From positions 124,001-188,000 of the forward strand of contig JAJNNC010000013.1 in NCBI GenBank assembly GCA_021730635.1: 64,000 nucleotides of DNA, in the 5' to 3' direction. Under the pieces are notes generated by a model that saw only the letters and a program-made list of their open reading frames with translations, did no database searches and was not told the DNA's origin. Position 1 is the first letter of the stretch. Every line of letters starts with the position of its first letter. Shown in pieces: positions 46,831-55,270 of this stretch. The translations under genes and the position numbers were made by a program. Origin of the DNA: Catalimonadaceae bacterium JC749 (GTDB lineage: Bacteria; Bacteroidota; Bacteroidia; Cytophagales; Cyclobacteriaceae).

Positions 46831-47277
46831 ATGAAAAGATCGATTTTCGGACTATTATTCATCATGATGAGTGCGCCATGGTCCTTCGCACAAAATTCTG
46901 CCACCGAACAGGAAATCATTAAACTTTCTAAAGATAAATGGCAGTGGATGGCAGACAAGAATGTTAACAAGCTTTCCGACCTCTTCCATAAAGATGCCCA
47001 GTTTGTGCATATGGGTGGGTCTTGGGGAACGGATCGGGAACTGGCTATCATTGAAAGCGGAGGAATCTGGTATAAGAAAGCGGATATTCACGAAGTATCT
47101 GTGAACATAATTGACAATACTGCCATCCTTTTAAACAGAATTGATTTACTGGCTGAAGTGGGGGGCAATGAAGTTACTAACCCCTTCGAGGTCACAGAAG
47201 TGTATGTAAAACAAAATGGTAGTTGGAAGTTAGGTTCGCTATCGTTTACCAGGCTGCTTAGTAAATCCGAGAAATAA
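46831..47277 (+). CDS. Exported NTF2-like (DUF4440) protein
   Basis: The 148-residue protein has a signal peptide (cleavage near SFAQ) and one NTF2-like domain with KWQWMADKNVNKLSDLFHKDAQ, seen in short form as WQWMADKNVNKLSDLF, and HEVSVNIIDNTAILLNRI. It is strongly similar to the C-terminal half of the fusion protein encoded 36 bases upstream, so it is a tandem duplicate. A small ligand or a protein partner is expected for this fold. No catalytic residues are evident. Export suggests that it works in the periplasm. Confidence 0.83.
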   Translation: MKRSIFGLLFIMMSAPWSFAQNSATEQEIIKLSKDKWQWMADKNVNKLSDLFHKDAQFVHMGGSWGTDRELAIIESGGIWYKKADIHEVSVNIIDNTAILLNRIDLLAEVGGNEVTNPFEVTEVYVKQNGSWKLGSLSFTRLLSKSEK

Positions 47278-47293
47278 TGAAATAGTCTTTTCT

Positions 47294-47905
47294 ATGATCC
47301 ATCTGGTACTGATTTTTTTTCTATGGTTTTCAGCTTGTTCTTCAGCCCAAACGGAGGGTATCGATACTGTAATGGATGCAGCTTTTGATCCTGATAAGGT
47401 TTTGATCGTGTATTTATCCCGCACCAACAACACAAAGGCCATAGCGGAAATGATTCAAGAAAAAGTGGGTGGGAAATTGGTGGAGCTTGAGTTACAGACA
47501 CCCTACCCAGAAGATTATGATGCCATTGTAGATCAGGTAGCTGAAGAAAACGAAAGCGGGTTCTTGCCGCCTTTGAAAACCGAGGTGGCAATAGATAAAT
47601 ATGATGTTGTCTTTGTGGGCTTCCCTACTTGGGGCATGCAGTTGCCCCCACCCATGAAAAGCTTTTTGCATCAGTATGATCTAAGTGGAAAAACCGTTAT
47701 CCCCTTCAACACTAATGCAGGATATGGGGTGGGAAGCAGTTTTGAAACTATAGAGGAATTGTGTCCTGATGCGAATATACTGGAAGGATTTTCTATAGAA
47801 GGCGGCATAGAGAGAGATGGAATTTTATTTGTGATGGAAGGCGAAAAAGCAGAAGAAGCGGAAAAGAAAGTGACGGAATGGTTGCAAAAAATAGAAGTAA
47901 TTTGA
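47294..47905 (+). CDS. Exported or lipoprotein flavodoxin
   Basis: The protein has 203 residues. A short hydrophobic N-terminus ends in FSAC (Cys15), suggesting a lipoprotein or a signal-anchored form. The flavodoxin fold follows: LIVYLSRTNNTKAIAEMI is the FMN phosphate loop, and VGFPTWGMQLPPPMKSFL is the isoalloxazine loop. It should carry electrons by FMN. In many bacteria similar flavodoxins lie near AKR, cupin and CMD genes. It starts 16 bases after the NTF2-like gene. Confidence 0.85.
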   Translation: MIHLVLIFFLWFSACSSAQTEGIDTVMDAAFDPDKVLIVYLSRTNNTKAIAEMIQEKVGGKLVELELQTPYPEDYDAIVDQVAEENESGFLPPLKTEVAIDKYDVVFVGFPTWGMQLPPPMKSFLHQYDLSGKTVIPFNTNAGYGVGSSFETIEELCPDANILEGFSIEGGIERDGILFVMEGEKAEEAEKKVTEWLQKIEVI

Positions 47906-48043
47906 GTCAGTCGCAAAAAGTTCGTGTTTTAATAACCTTCAACTATAGCGTTAATGAATTCAGTATGAGCGGCTGATAAAATTTAGGCATCAAATCTTGA
48001 ATACAAGCTTGAAGCATGTAGAAAAACATGAAACATCAAGGAT

Positions 48044-50203
48044 ATGCAAACACAAAACTTAAACAGGAATATTTCAGAAGTCTTCGCGGCAATAACTTTG
48101 TTGTTTGCAGGATGTCAGTCAGTCAATGATCAGGCTATTGACATTGGCCGGACATGGGCTGTCTATAAAGCGGATGCACACAGTACCAGCTACTCACCCT
48201 TGGATCAGATCAATACCTCTAATGTGAGCCAGTTGCATGCCGCCTGGACATTTACATTAAGTGATTTACCTGCCAGTGCTCAGCCTGTCACCAGCCAATG
48301 CAATCCCATCATTGTAGATGGCGTGCTATATGCAACCTCAGCCAAACTATGGGCTTATGCGGTCAATGCCGCAACAGGGGAACAAATCTGGTCTTATGAT
48401 CCTTTCGATGGTGGTGGCGGTGGTGGACAAGGTAGAGGAGTTACCTATTGGGAAGAAGGAGAGGATAAGCGCATACTGTTTGCAGGCGGAAATCATCTTG
48501 TGGCATTGGATGCCCGCACCGGTAATCCCATCGAAACTTTTGGAGAACAAGGCAAAGTTAATCTGAATGTAGGACTTAGGGACGATCCTTCAACTATTGC
48601 CGTATCAATGACCTCGCCTGGAATCATTTACAAAGACCTTATCATTGTTGGCTCCAGACTACCTGATTTATATGGCACACCACCTGGCTACATCCGTGCC
48701 TATAATTGCAAAACCGGAGAACTTGTCTGGACCTTTCATACGATCCCACTGCCTGGCGAACCCGGTTATGAGACCTGGCCCAAAGAGGCCTACCAATATG
48801 CAGGAGGTGTCAACAACTGGGCAGGTATGTCCCTGGACGAGGAAAGAGGAATGGTTTTCATGTCATTGGGCTCTCCAACCTACGACTTTTATGGTGCAGA
48901 CCGGATCGGGGAAAACCTTTATGGCAACTGTGTATTGGCACTGGATGCAGCTACTGGTAAACACATCTGGCATTATCAGACGGTACATCATGATATATGG
49001 GATTATGATTTACCCGCACCACCCAATCTGGTACAAGTAAATAAAGATGGAAAGAAAATAGATGCGGTGGCACAGATCACCAAACAAGGATTTGTTTTTG
49101 TGTTAGATCGGGAAACCGGTGAACCCCTTTTTCCGGTGGAAGAGCGTCCGGTTCCTGCCTCTAATCTACCTGGGGAAGAGGCATGGCCCACCCAACCTTT
49201 CCCACTAATTCCTAAGCCATACGCTAGGCAAATGGTTACCGAAGATGACCTCACTCACTATTCAGATGCAGACCACGATTCCATAGTACAGCAATTCCGG
49301 TCCATGCGCTATGAGGGACTATATACGCCACCAGACCTGAAAAGAACTTTGATGATACCGGGAACAAGAGGCGGTTCCAATTGGGGTGGTGCAGCTTATG
49401 ACCCGGCAACGAGCATATTATACATCAGAGGTACTGATGCACCCGACATTCAGACCATTATTAAAGAAGAAGCACAAGTAGTAGCTGGTCTCCCAATTAT
49501 TGACCAGGGAAGAAGGATGTACAGCACATACTGTGCGTCATGCCACGGGACGGATAGAAAAGGGATAGAAGCCAACCCATCCCTCATTGATCTTAAAGAG
49601 CGTATGACAAGGCAAACTGCTTTAGACAAGATCAAAAGAGGGGGTGGATTAATGCCTCCCTATGCTGGCGTTCTCAAGGAAGGTGAAATACAGGCCATTC
49701 TGGCTTACGTACACAGTGTAGATGAGAATTCAGAGCAATTAACAAACATAGAGACGGACACCACCCAGCCAGCAAGAGACATGTATTTAAACATTACGGG
49801 TTACAGAACCTGGACAGATCCTAGTGGCAACCCAGCGATTAAGCCTCCGTGGGGAATGCTTCATGCTTTGAACCTCTCTACCGGTGAATATGAATGGCAG
49901 ATTCCGCTCGGAAATAATGAAGAATTACAGAAAGAAGGAGCACCAGAAACAGGTCTGGAAGGTAAATCTGGTCCTATTGTAACGGCAGGTGGTTTGATTT
50001 TCATTGCTGGCAGTGAAGACAAAAAATTACGGGCTATTGAAAAGTCCACAGGGAAGCTCCTTTGGGAAACTACGTTGCCCGCTATGGCCAACGCAACGGC
50101 GTCTACCTACCAGGTTAACGGCAAGCAATACGTGGCGCTGTCGGTAGGCGGTACAGAAGAAAATCCTTCTGGTTCCATCATGGCATTTTCCTTACCACAA
50201 TAG
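48044..50203 (+). CDS. PQQ-dependent dehydrogenase with inserted cytochrome c domain
   Basis: The protein has 719 residues. N-terminal residues suggest a lipoprotein (LLFAGC). The beta-propeller of the quinoprotein family starts at WAVYKADAHSTSYSPLDQI and includes GANW-type GTRGGSNWGGAAYDP and TGELVWTFHT. A cytochrome c domain interrupts it at CASCH (497-501), where the heme is bound covalently. The propeller then resumes with GGLIFIAGSEDKKLRAIEKS near the C-terminus. It should oxidise an alcohol or sugar in the periplasm and pass electrons to the heme. No PQQ biosynthesis gene is in the window. Confidence 0.9.
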   Translation: MQTQNLNRNISEVFAAITLLFAGCQSVNDQAIDIGRTWAVYKADAHSTSYSPLDQINTSNVSQLHAAWTFTLSDLPASAQPVTSQCNPIIVDGVLYATSAKLWAYAVNAATGEQIWSYDPFDGGGGGGQGRGVTYWEEGEDKRILFAGGNHLVALDARTGNPIETFGEQGKVNLNVGLRDDPSTIAVSMTSPGIIYKDLIIVGSRLPDLYGTPPGYIRAYNCKTGELVWTFHTIPLPGEPGYETWPKEAYQYAGGVNNWAGMSLDEERGMVFMSLGSPTYDFYGADRIGENLYGNCVLALDAATGKHIWHYQTVHHDIWDYDLPAPPNLVQVNKDGKKIDAVAQITKQGFVFVLDRETGEPLFPVEERPVPASNLPGEEAWPTQPFPLIPKPYARQMVTEDDLTHYSDADHDSIVQQFRSMRYEGLYTPPDLKRTLMIPGTRGGSNWGGAAYDPATSILYIRGTDAPDIQTIIKEEAQVVAGLPIIDQGRRMYSTYCASCHGTDRKGIEANPSLIDLKERMTRQTALDKIKRGGGLMPPYAGVLKEGEIQAILAYVHSVDENSEQLTNIETDTTQPARDMYLNITGYRTWTDPSGNPAIKPPWGMLHALNLSTGEYEWQIPLGNNEELQKEGAPETGLEGKSGPIVTAGGLIFIAGSEDKKLRAIEKSTGKLLWETTLPAMANATASTYQVNGKQYVALSVGGTEENPSGSIMAFSLPQ

Positions 50204-50217
50204 CATTTTAGTTTCAG

Positions 50218-50307
50218 CTGGGCGGCACTCCGCTGGGCGGCATTCCGCTGGGCGGCATTCCGCTGGGCGGCATTCCGCTGGGCGGCATTCCGCTGGGCGG
50301 CATTCCG
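50218..50307. repeat. Tandem repeat of six 15-bp units
   Basis: CTGGGCGGCATTCCG is repeated five times without change (50233-50307), preceded by one copy with a single difference (50218-50232). The array begins 14 bases after the stop of the PQQ dehydrogenase and ends 43 bases before the next ATG. Identical copies indicate recent expansion. The core CTGGGCGRC...CCG resembles the array at 1577-1632. It is a candidate for a slippage-variable site. Confidence 0.92.
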
Positions 50308-50350
50308 CGAACCGTCCAGTAAAATAAATTGTGATTATCATTCAAACACT

Positions 50351-51094
50351 ATGCATATCTACCTCAGAAAAATCATTGCACTCGTTGCCTGTCTTGCTTT
50401 TCAACTCAGTGATACCACCGATTTATTTGCCCAGACCGCTACTGGCTCCGTCCCCGCATTAAATGCAAAAGAGGAATCCATTGTGACCATCTCCGCCTTT
50501 ACCGCCCAGGGCGATCTGGAACAACTGCAAATTGCCTTAAATAATGGACTGGATGCTGGCCTGACGATCAATGAAATTAAAGAAGTGCTGGTGCATCTGT
50601 ATGCCTATTGCGGTTTTCCCCGCAGTATTCGCGGACTGCAGACATTGATGACGGTAGTAGAAGACCGGCAGGCACAAGGTATTCAAGATGAAGTAGGCAG
50701 GGAGGCAACACCCCAGGATGAAGGAGAAGACAAGTATGAAAAAGGAAAACAAGTGCTGGAAGAACTGACTGGACAGTCACAAGACTTACCTAAAAAGGGT
50801 TATGCGGCTTTCAGTCCTATCATTGAAGTATTCTTAAAAGAACATTTGTTTGCGGATATTTTTGGCCGTGACATTCTTACTTATGCACAGAGAGAAATTG
50901 CTACCATTTCAGCGCTAATCAGTATGGGAGGTGTGGAACCTATGGCAGAAGGTCATATGGGCATCGCCTTAAACATTGGCATCACAGAAACTCAGTTGGA
51001 GCAACTTCTTTCTCTTATTGAAGAGCATGTGGGACAAGCACAAGCAGAGGCTGGTAGACAGGTTTTGTCTCAGGCCATGTCTTCAAGAAAATAA
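50351..51094 (+). CDS. Exported protein with two carboxymuconolactone decarboxylase-like domains
   Basis: The protein has 247 residues and a signal peptide (cleavage near LFAQ). Two CMD-like helical domains are visible (about 40-110 and 155-235): VTISAFTAQGDLEQLQIALNNGLDAG in the first and EIATISALISMGGVEPMAEGH in the second, shown here in short parts. The CxxC of AhpD-type peroxidases is absent, as only one Cys lies in AYCGFP. It may have lactonase or thiol-independent activity; the reaction is unknown. It lies between the repeat array and the cupin gene. Confidence 0.83.
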   Translation: MHIYLRKIIALVACLAFQLSDTTDLFAQTATGSVPALNAKEESIVTISAFTAQGDLEQLQIALNNGLDAGLTINEIKEVLVHLYAYCGFPRSIRGLQTLMTVVEDRQAQGIQDEVGREATPQDEGEDKYEKGKQVLEELTGQSQDLPKKGYAAFSPIIEVFLKEHLFADIFGRDILTYAQREIATISALISMGGVEPMAEGHMGIALNIGITETQLEQLLSLIEEHVGQAQAEAGRQVLSQAMSSRK

Positions 51095-51115
51095 CCCTGA
51101 TTTAACAACTCTAAA

Positions 51116-51601
51116 ATGAATAAAAGAATAACTTTAATACTGTCTGTTTTAGTTGGCACTCTTTTTTCCTGTAGCAACGCCGATCATCAAGACGAAACTA
51201 CGCTTGGTATCGAACAAAGAAATTTGATTTTTCCCAAAGGAGAAAAAATAACCAACAGCAACTTTGTGGGCAATGCCTGGTTAACCAGCTTGGTTACCGG
51301 TGATAGGATTAATTACAATGCGGTAGGCAGTGTTACCTTTGAACCGGGGGCTAGGACGAATTGGCATTCACACCCAGCAGGACAAATTATATTGGCTATT
51401 GGAGGGGTAGGCTATTATCAAGAGAAAGGCAGCCTTAAGAAAATCCTTCACAAGGGAGATGTCGTAAAATGTCTACCCAATGTTCCTCACTGGCATGGGG
51501 CAAGTCCGGATCAAGAATTTATTCAAATCGCGATTACAGGCAGGCAAAAGGGTCCTACAGAATGGTTACAAGCGGTGACCGAAGAAGAATATTTGCAATA
51601 A
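51116..51601 (+). CDS. Cupin-domain lipoprotein
   Basis: The protein has 161 residues. A signal with SCSN (lipobox LFSCS) suggests a lipoprotein. The cupin domain has TNWHSHPAGQIILAIGGVGYYQ and GDVVKCLPNVPHWHGASPDQ, supplying the His, Gln and His ligands. It is homologous to the N-terminal half of the fusion protein at 45943 over the whole cupin length. It closes the cluster, 21 bases after the CMD gene, and is followed by a bidirectional terminator. Cupins of this type often accompany CMD proteins, sometimes fused to them. Confidence 0.85.
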   Translation: MNKRITLILSVLVGTLFSCSNADHQDETTLGIEQRNLIFPKGEKITNSNFVGNAWLTSLVTGDRINYNAVGSVTFEPGARTNWHSHPAGQIILAIGGVGYYQEKGSLKKILHKGDVVKCLPNVPHWHGASPDQEFIQIAITGRQKGPTEWLQAVTEEEYLQ

Positions 51602-51748
51602 ATATAACTCTGGAGAAGTATTAGTGTGAAGCGATTAGAAAAACTCATTTACCCGGGTGCTACGAATACCCGTCATTCGGTATTTGTCTCTGAATCACTC
51701 TGCTTAATAATCAAAGTATTACTTCATATGGGAATATTTGTGAAAAAG

Positions 51749-51790
51749 ACCGGAGAGAAACCATGAGTCGGTTTCAATCTCCGGTTTTTT
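51749..51790. terminator. Bidirectional terminator after the cupin gene
   Basis: ACCGGAGA (51749-51756) pairs with TCTCCGGT (51778-51785), with an inner AACC/GGTT pair, an A-rich start and a TTTTTT tail. It lies between two converging genes, 51601 and 51797. Confidence 0.75.
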
Positions 51791-51796
51791 AGTTTA

Positions 51797-52270
51797 CTAA
51801 ACAGCTTCTGGCTGCGATTTTTCCCGGACCTGATAGTTACCAGGAACTGGTCTGATTACCTGTACCAGCCGGTTCCAGGAGTTGATCTGGGCTACTGCCA
51901 GTGTCAGGTTGGCAATTTCTTCTTTGCTGAAAAATTGCTGAAGCCTTCCATACTGTTCATCATCCACATGATGATCTGGTAAGAGCGTCAAAGCTTCGGC
52001 GAAGGCCAAAACAATCTTTTCTTTATCCGAATAAAATGGCGCTTCCTGCCAGGCCGCTACAGAGAATAGTCGTAGGGGTGTTTCCCCATGATGTATCGCT
52101 TCTTTAGCATGCATGTCCAGACAATAAGCGCAATGGTTGAGCTGAGAGATGCGGAATCGCAGCAGGTGCAACAACTTGTGATCCAGACCCGAATGATTGA
52201 CATAGCTTTCTACCTGTGCCATCACTCTGTATAGCCCTTCCGGCAATTCCTGAAGAGAAATTCTTTCCAT
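51797..52270 (-). CDS. Carboxymuconolactone decarboxylase-like (AhpD-type) protein, ECF41 target
   Basis: This 157-residue helical protein has Cys47, Cys50 and His54 in HCAYCLDMHAKEAIHHGE, the AhpD-type redox centre. Such proteins reduce peroxides or act as thiol-disulphide enzymes. It lies 133 bases downstream of an ECF41 sigma factor gene on the same strand. In characterised ECF41 systems a CMD (COG2128) gene is the target next to the sigma gene. A candidate ECF41-type promoter lies at 52369-52395 in front of it. It ends at the bidirectional terminator. Confidence 0.88.
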   Translation of the reverse strand: MERISLQELPEGLYRVMAQVESYVNHSGLDHKLLHLLRFRISQLNHCAYCLDMHAKEAIHHGETPLRLFSVAAWQEAPFYSDKEKIVLAFAEALTLLPDHHVDDEQYGRLQQFFSKEEIANLTLAVAQINSWNRLVQVIRPVPGNYQVREKSQPEAV

Positions 52271-52368
52271 GTTTTTGTTTTGTTATGATTAAAAAAGTTT
52301 ACCCATTGAATGTAGGAAATGAGTATACCCTGCGGGATGCTCTTCTTTCTCATTCAATGCAGTACAAA

Positions 52369-52395
52369 GACAGGTAGCCCGGAAAGAACGTGACA
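52369..52395 (-). promoter_or_regulatory. Candidate ECF41-type promoter
   Basis: Reading the minus strand, TGTCAC (52395-52390) is followed after 17 bases by TGTC (52372-52369). The reported ECF41 consensus is a TGTCACA-type -35 and a CGTC -10. The site lies between the sigma gene stop and the CMD start, about 100 bases before the ATG. The -10 differs at its first base. Confidence 0.6.
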
Positions 52396-52403
52396 CCTTG
52401 CAC

Positions 52404-53246
52404 TCACTTTTTTAAAAAATTTAATTTATCCGGATTCCGGACATAATATATCTGGCCGATGTGATGCTGATCTGTCTCGAATACCTGACAGGTTACCAGT
52501 TGATCATCCACGTAGAGCAGAAGGGCAGGCTGGTAGTTGATGACAGTAAACTGAAAGCTGGCATTTCCCTGGTATTTATGAAACAAGCCCATAATGAATT
52601 TGATTACGCGCTCACGTCCTACCACAGGTCTGCGGCTGGCCAGTACCTTGCCACCCCCGTCGGAGGTAATGGTAATTTCTTCCCTAAAGAGTTGTTCTAA
52701 CTTCTTTACGTTCCCCTGTTGTATGGCCAGTACATATTCCTGAATTAAGTCATGGGAGGGGGGAGGAGGATTCAGGTTTCTGTGCTGCAAGGCCTTCCGG
52801 GCTCTGCTGAGTAGCTGCCTGGAGTTTTCAAGGGTGATATCCAATACCTCCGCAATTTCTTCATGGGCGTAGTGAAAGGCTTCTTTGAGGATAAAAACAG
52901 CCCTTTCTTTGGGGGTCAACTTCTCCATGAGCACCATCATGGAGTAGTTTAATATATCCTTCAAATGCAGCCGACGATCGGCCTGTTCCGTGGCAATAGG
53001 CTCAGGCAACCAGGGGCCAATATAGTCGCTCCTCATTTTTTGTTGCCGCTTTTTCAGGTTGATGGAGCGGTTGACAACCGATTTGATCAGGTAATTTTTG
53101 TAATTATCGATGCCGTCGGTAGGTCGGTCCAGTTGCTTGAGCAAAACATCCTGTACTACATCGCGGGCATCTTCATAGGTACCCAGTATGTTGTAGGCGT
53201 AACTCTCCAGCGCTGGCCGCCATTGTTCTATGTCCATGAGCATCAT
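52404..53246 (-). CDS. ECF41-family RNA polymerase sigma factor
   Basis: The protein has 280 residues. The sigma-2 domain is about 10-70 (NILGTYEDARDVVQDVLL), the sigma-4 domain about 100-155 (ERAVFILKEAFHYAHEEIAEVL), and a C-terminal SnoaL-like domain fills the rest. All three ECF41 hallmarks are present: WLPEP (79-83) in the linker, DGGGK (196-200) and NPDKL (271-275) at the end. The C-terminal domain controls activity in place of a membrane anti-sigma factor. ATG 53246 is used; 53243 and 53237 are alternatives. The CMD target lies just downstream. Confidence 0.93.
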   Translation of the reverse strand: MMLMDIEQWRPALESYAYNILGTYEDARDVVQDVLLKQLDRPTDGIDNYKNYLIKSVVNRSINLKKRQQKMRSDYIGPWLPEPIATEQADRRLHLKDILNYSMMVLMEKLTPKERAVFILKEAFHYAHEEIAEVLDITLENSRQLLSRARKALQHRNLNPPPPSHDLIQEYVLAIQQGNVKKLEQLFREEITITSDGGGKVLASRRPVVGRERVIKFIMGLFHKYQGNASFQFTVINYQPALLLYVDDQLVTCQVFETDQHHIGQIYYVRNPDKLNFLKK

Positions 53247-53270
53247 AGGATTAAAAAATGAAGAAAGAAT

Positions 53271-54188
53271 TTACCAGCCAAAAACCTGACTGACATATTC
53301 CCTGCTTTTTTTCCAGCTTTCTTTCACGTCGTGCTGAGGGGGAGTATCAAAAGCTAGCTCTATGGCAGCCCGGCCTTCAAAGCCTACCTGTTGTAAGGCT
53401 TTTACGATGGCAGGGAAATCTGTTACACCTTCCCCTACAGCTTCCGTCCATTTTCCGTTGGCCTGCTGATCCCGGATATGCATGTAGACCATCTGGCGTC
53501 CGTAAGTTTGGATAAATTCTACAGGGTCTACCCCTCCCCGGATCAGCCAGTTGAGGTCTGGTCCCAAAGGCATGTCCGGAATTCTTTCCAGTGTTCCTTT
53601 CAGGTCATGCAGGTTATTCTCTACTTCAAACGTATGATTGTGCAGGTTGGGTTGTATCTCGTATTGATCGCACAGTTGGCGAATCTTTGTGAGCACTTCT
53701 GCCTGGGCATCCAACTCCGCTGTTGTCTTCACATGGCCCGCATTTCCTACGGTGATTCCCAAGGTGCTGCCTCCTAGCTGATGCAAATGATCTAATACCC
53801 GTTCCACATCTTCCAGGATTTGCTGTTGCTTTTCCCGGTTCCACATGTCCCCGTTGTAGGAAGTTCCCGTCACCGGCACGCCATAACGTTCTATCAGTTC
53901 GCTTACCCGGGGTACTACATCCTCATGACGGAGGTGGACCTCCATCATTTCCAGGCCCTCCAGGCCTGCATATTGAAAATCGCTGAAAACCTGCTCCAGA
54001 ATAGGCGTGCAATCCCAATTGGGTGGGTACTTGCTGGCATACACCCACAGATGTCCGCTGACCGGCACCTGTTGGTTCCAAAAGCCTTTCAAAGAAAGTG
54101 GGCTAGGCAACACGCCTCCCAGGAAAGCAAGTCCGGTTAAGGAACCGGAGGTTTTCAGAAAATCGCGTCGTTTTATGGTTTTACTCAT
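53271..54188 (-). CDS. Tat-exported sugar phosphate isomerase/epimerase-like TIM barrel
   Basis: The protein has 305 residues from ATG 54188. A twin-arginine signal is present (KRRDFLKTSGSLTGLAFLGG). The barrel includes GLEGLEMMEVHLRH, LHNHTFEVENN, LGPDLNWLIRGG and GRAAIELAFDTP, with His/Glu/Asp that can bind metal, as in the xylose-isomerase-like AP_endonuc_2 family. Export is common for Bacteroidota and Planctomycetes versions. The substrate is probably a sugar or cyclitol. It lies 24 bases upstream of the sigma factor gene, on the same strand, but need not be functionally linked. Confidence 0.87.
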   Translation of the reverse strand: MSKTIKRRDFLKTSGSLTGLAFLGGVLPSPLSLKGFWNQQVPVSGHLWVYASKYPPNWDCTPILEQVFSDFQYAGLEGLEMMEVHLRHEDVVPRVSELIERYGVPVTGTSYNGDMWNREKQQQILEDVERVLDHLHQLGGSTLGITVGNAGHVKTTAELDAQAEVLTKIRQLCDQYEIQPNLHNHTFEVENNLHDLKGTLERIPDMPLGPDLNWLIRGGVDPVEFIQTYGRQMVYMHIRDQQANGKWTEAVGEGVTDFPAIVKALQQVGFEGRAAIELAFDTPPQHDVKESWKKSREYVSQVFGW

Positions 54189-54307
54189 GAGTGGCACCAA
54201 GGTACATTAATCTCCCCACAAAGTTAGATAAATTCAGTTAGGAAGAAATACGACTGAGCACAGAGAGGGATCAGCAGGTAGGATGCCTTTCCGGTCTGTC
54301 ATAAGCT

Positions 54308-55198
54308 TCAATCACTCTGAGCTTCCAGTTTGATCCTGGCTTTTTCGATCTCTTCTTTCTGGGCAGGGGTTACCCTGGGGTAATGCAAATGTAAAGATTC
54401 GAGTTTTTCTACAATCAGTTCGCTCACTATCGTTCGCATAAACCATTTATGGTCTGCCGGAATAATGTACCAGGGAGCATGATCAGTAGAAGTATGGGAG
54501 ATAGCCTGCTCATACGCTTCCTGGTATTCATCCCAGTGTTCTCTTTCCTGCACATCGCTCATCGTGAATTTCCAGTTTTTCTCGCCTCGGTGAATCCTTT
54601 TCAGGAATCGCTTTTTCTGTTCTTTTTTAGAGACATGGAGGAAAAACTTCATAATGACGGTGCCGTTCTGGCAAAGGTGACGCTCCATGTCATTGATAGA
54701 TCGATATCTGTCTTTCCAGAAAAGGTCATTCACATCTTCCAGGGTTTCTATACCCGGAATCCTTTGCTTGAAAATATATTCCGGGTGTACGTGTGTTACC
54801 AGCACCTCTTCATAATAGGAACGGTTGAAGATGCCAATCCGGCCCCGTTCGGGAAAGGCCAGGTAGGTACGCCACAGGAAGTCGTGTTCCAATTCCATAT
54901 GGGAAGGTTGTTTGAAACTGAAAACCTGGCATCCCTGCGGATTCACCCCCGACATCACATGCTGGATGGTACTGTCTTTTCCGGCGGCATCCATGGCTTG
55001 AAAAATCAGCAGCAGCGCAAAACGGTCGTAGGCGTAGAGTTTGTCCTGTAAATCTTTCATTTTTTCCAGATTTACCTGTCTGATCTCTTTGGCCTGCTTA
55101 CTATCCTTTAAGGTGCCCGTATAGTCAGTTGCATAGTCATGCAATGAAATGGCCGTATGGGGCGGCACTATGATTTTTTCTGGTTCAAACATGGACAT
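54308..55198 (-). CDS. ppk2: Polyphosphate kinase 2 (PPK2) family protein
   Basis: The protein (296 residues) has Walker A in AMDAAGKDSTIQHVM, a lid region with NPQGCQVFSFKQPS, and Walker B with GRIGIFNRSYYEEVLV. These are the PPK2 marks. The enzyme uses polyphosphate to phosphorylate nucleoside mono- or diphosphates, or makes polyP. The single domain of about 300 residues suits class I or III. ATG 55198 is used, with 55192 as alternative. It is divergent from the MpaB-like gene at 55271, with 72 bases between. Confidence 0.9.
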   Translation of the reverse strand: MSMFEPEKIIVPPHTAISLHDYATDYTGTLKDSKQAKEIRQVNLEKMKDLQDKLYAYDRFALLLIFQAMDAAGKDSTIQHVMSGVNPQGCQVFSFKQPSHMELEHDFLWRTYLAFPERGRIGIFNRSYYEEVLVTHVHPEYIFKQRIPGIETLEDVNDLFWKDRYRSINDMERHLCQNGTVIMKFFLHVSKKEQKKRFLKRIHRGEKNWKFTMSDVQEREHWDEYQEAYEQAISHTSTDHAPWYIIPADHKWFMRTIVSELIVEKLESLHLHYPRVTPAQKEEIEKARIKLEAQSD

Positions 55199-55270
55199 AT
55201 TTTTTGGGTGATCCTTCGATAAACCATAAACTATCAGAATTCACATATTGTTAAGGATAGAAAACCCCCT

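Noticed and set aside
50218-50307. CRISPR array
   Set aside because: Units are contiguous with no spacers and no cas genes are near.
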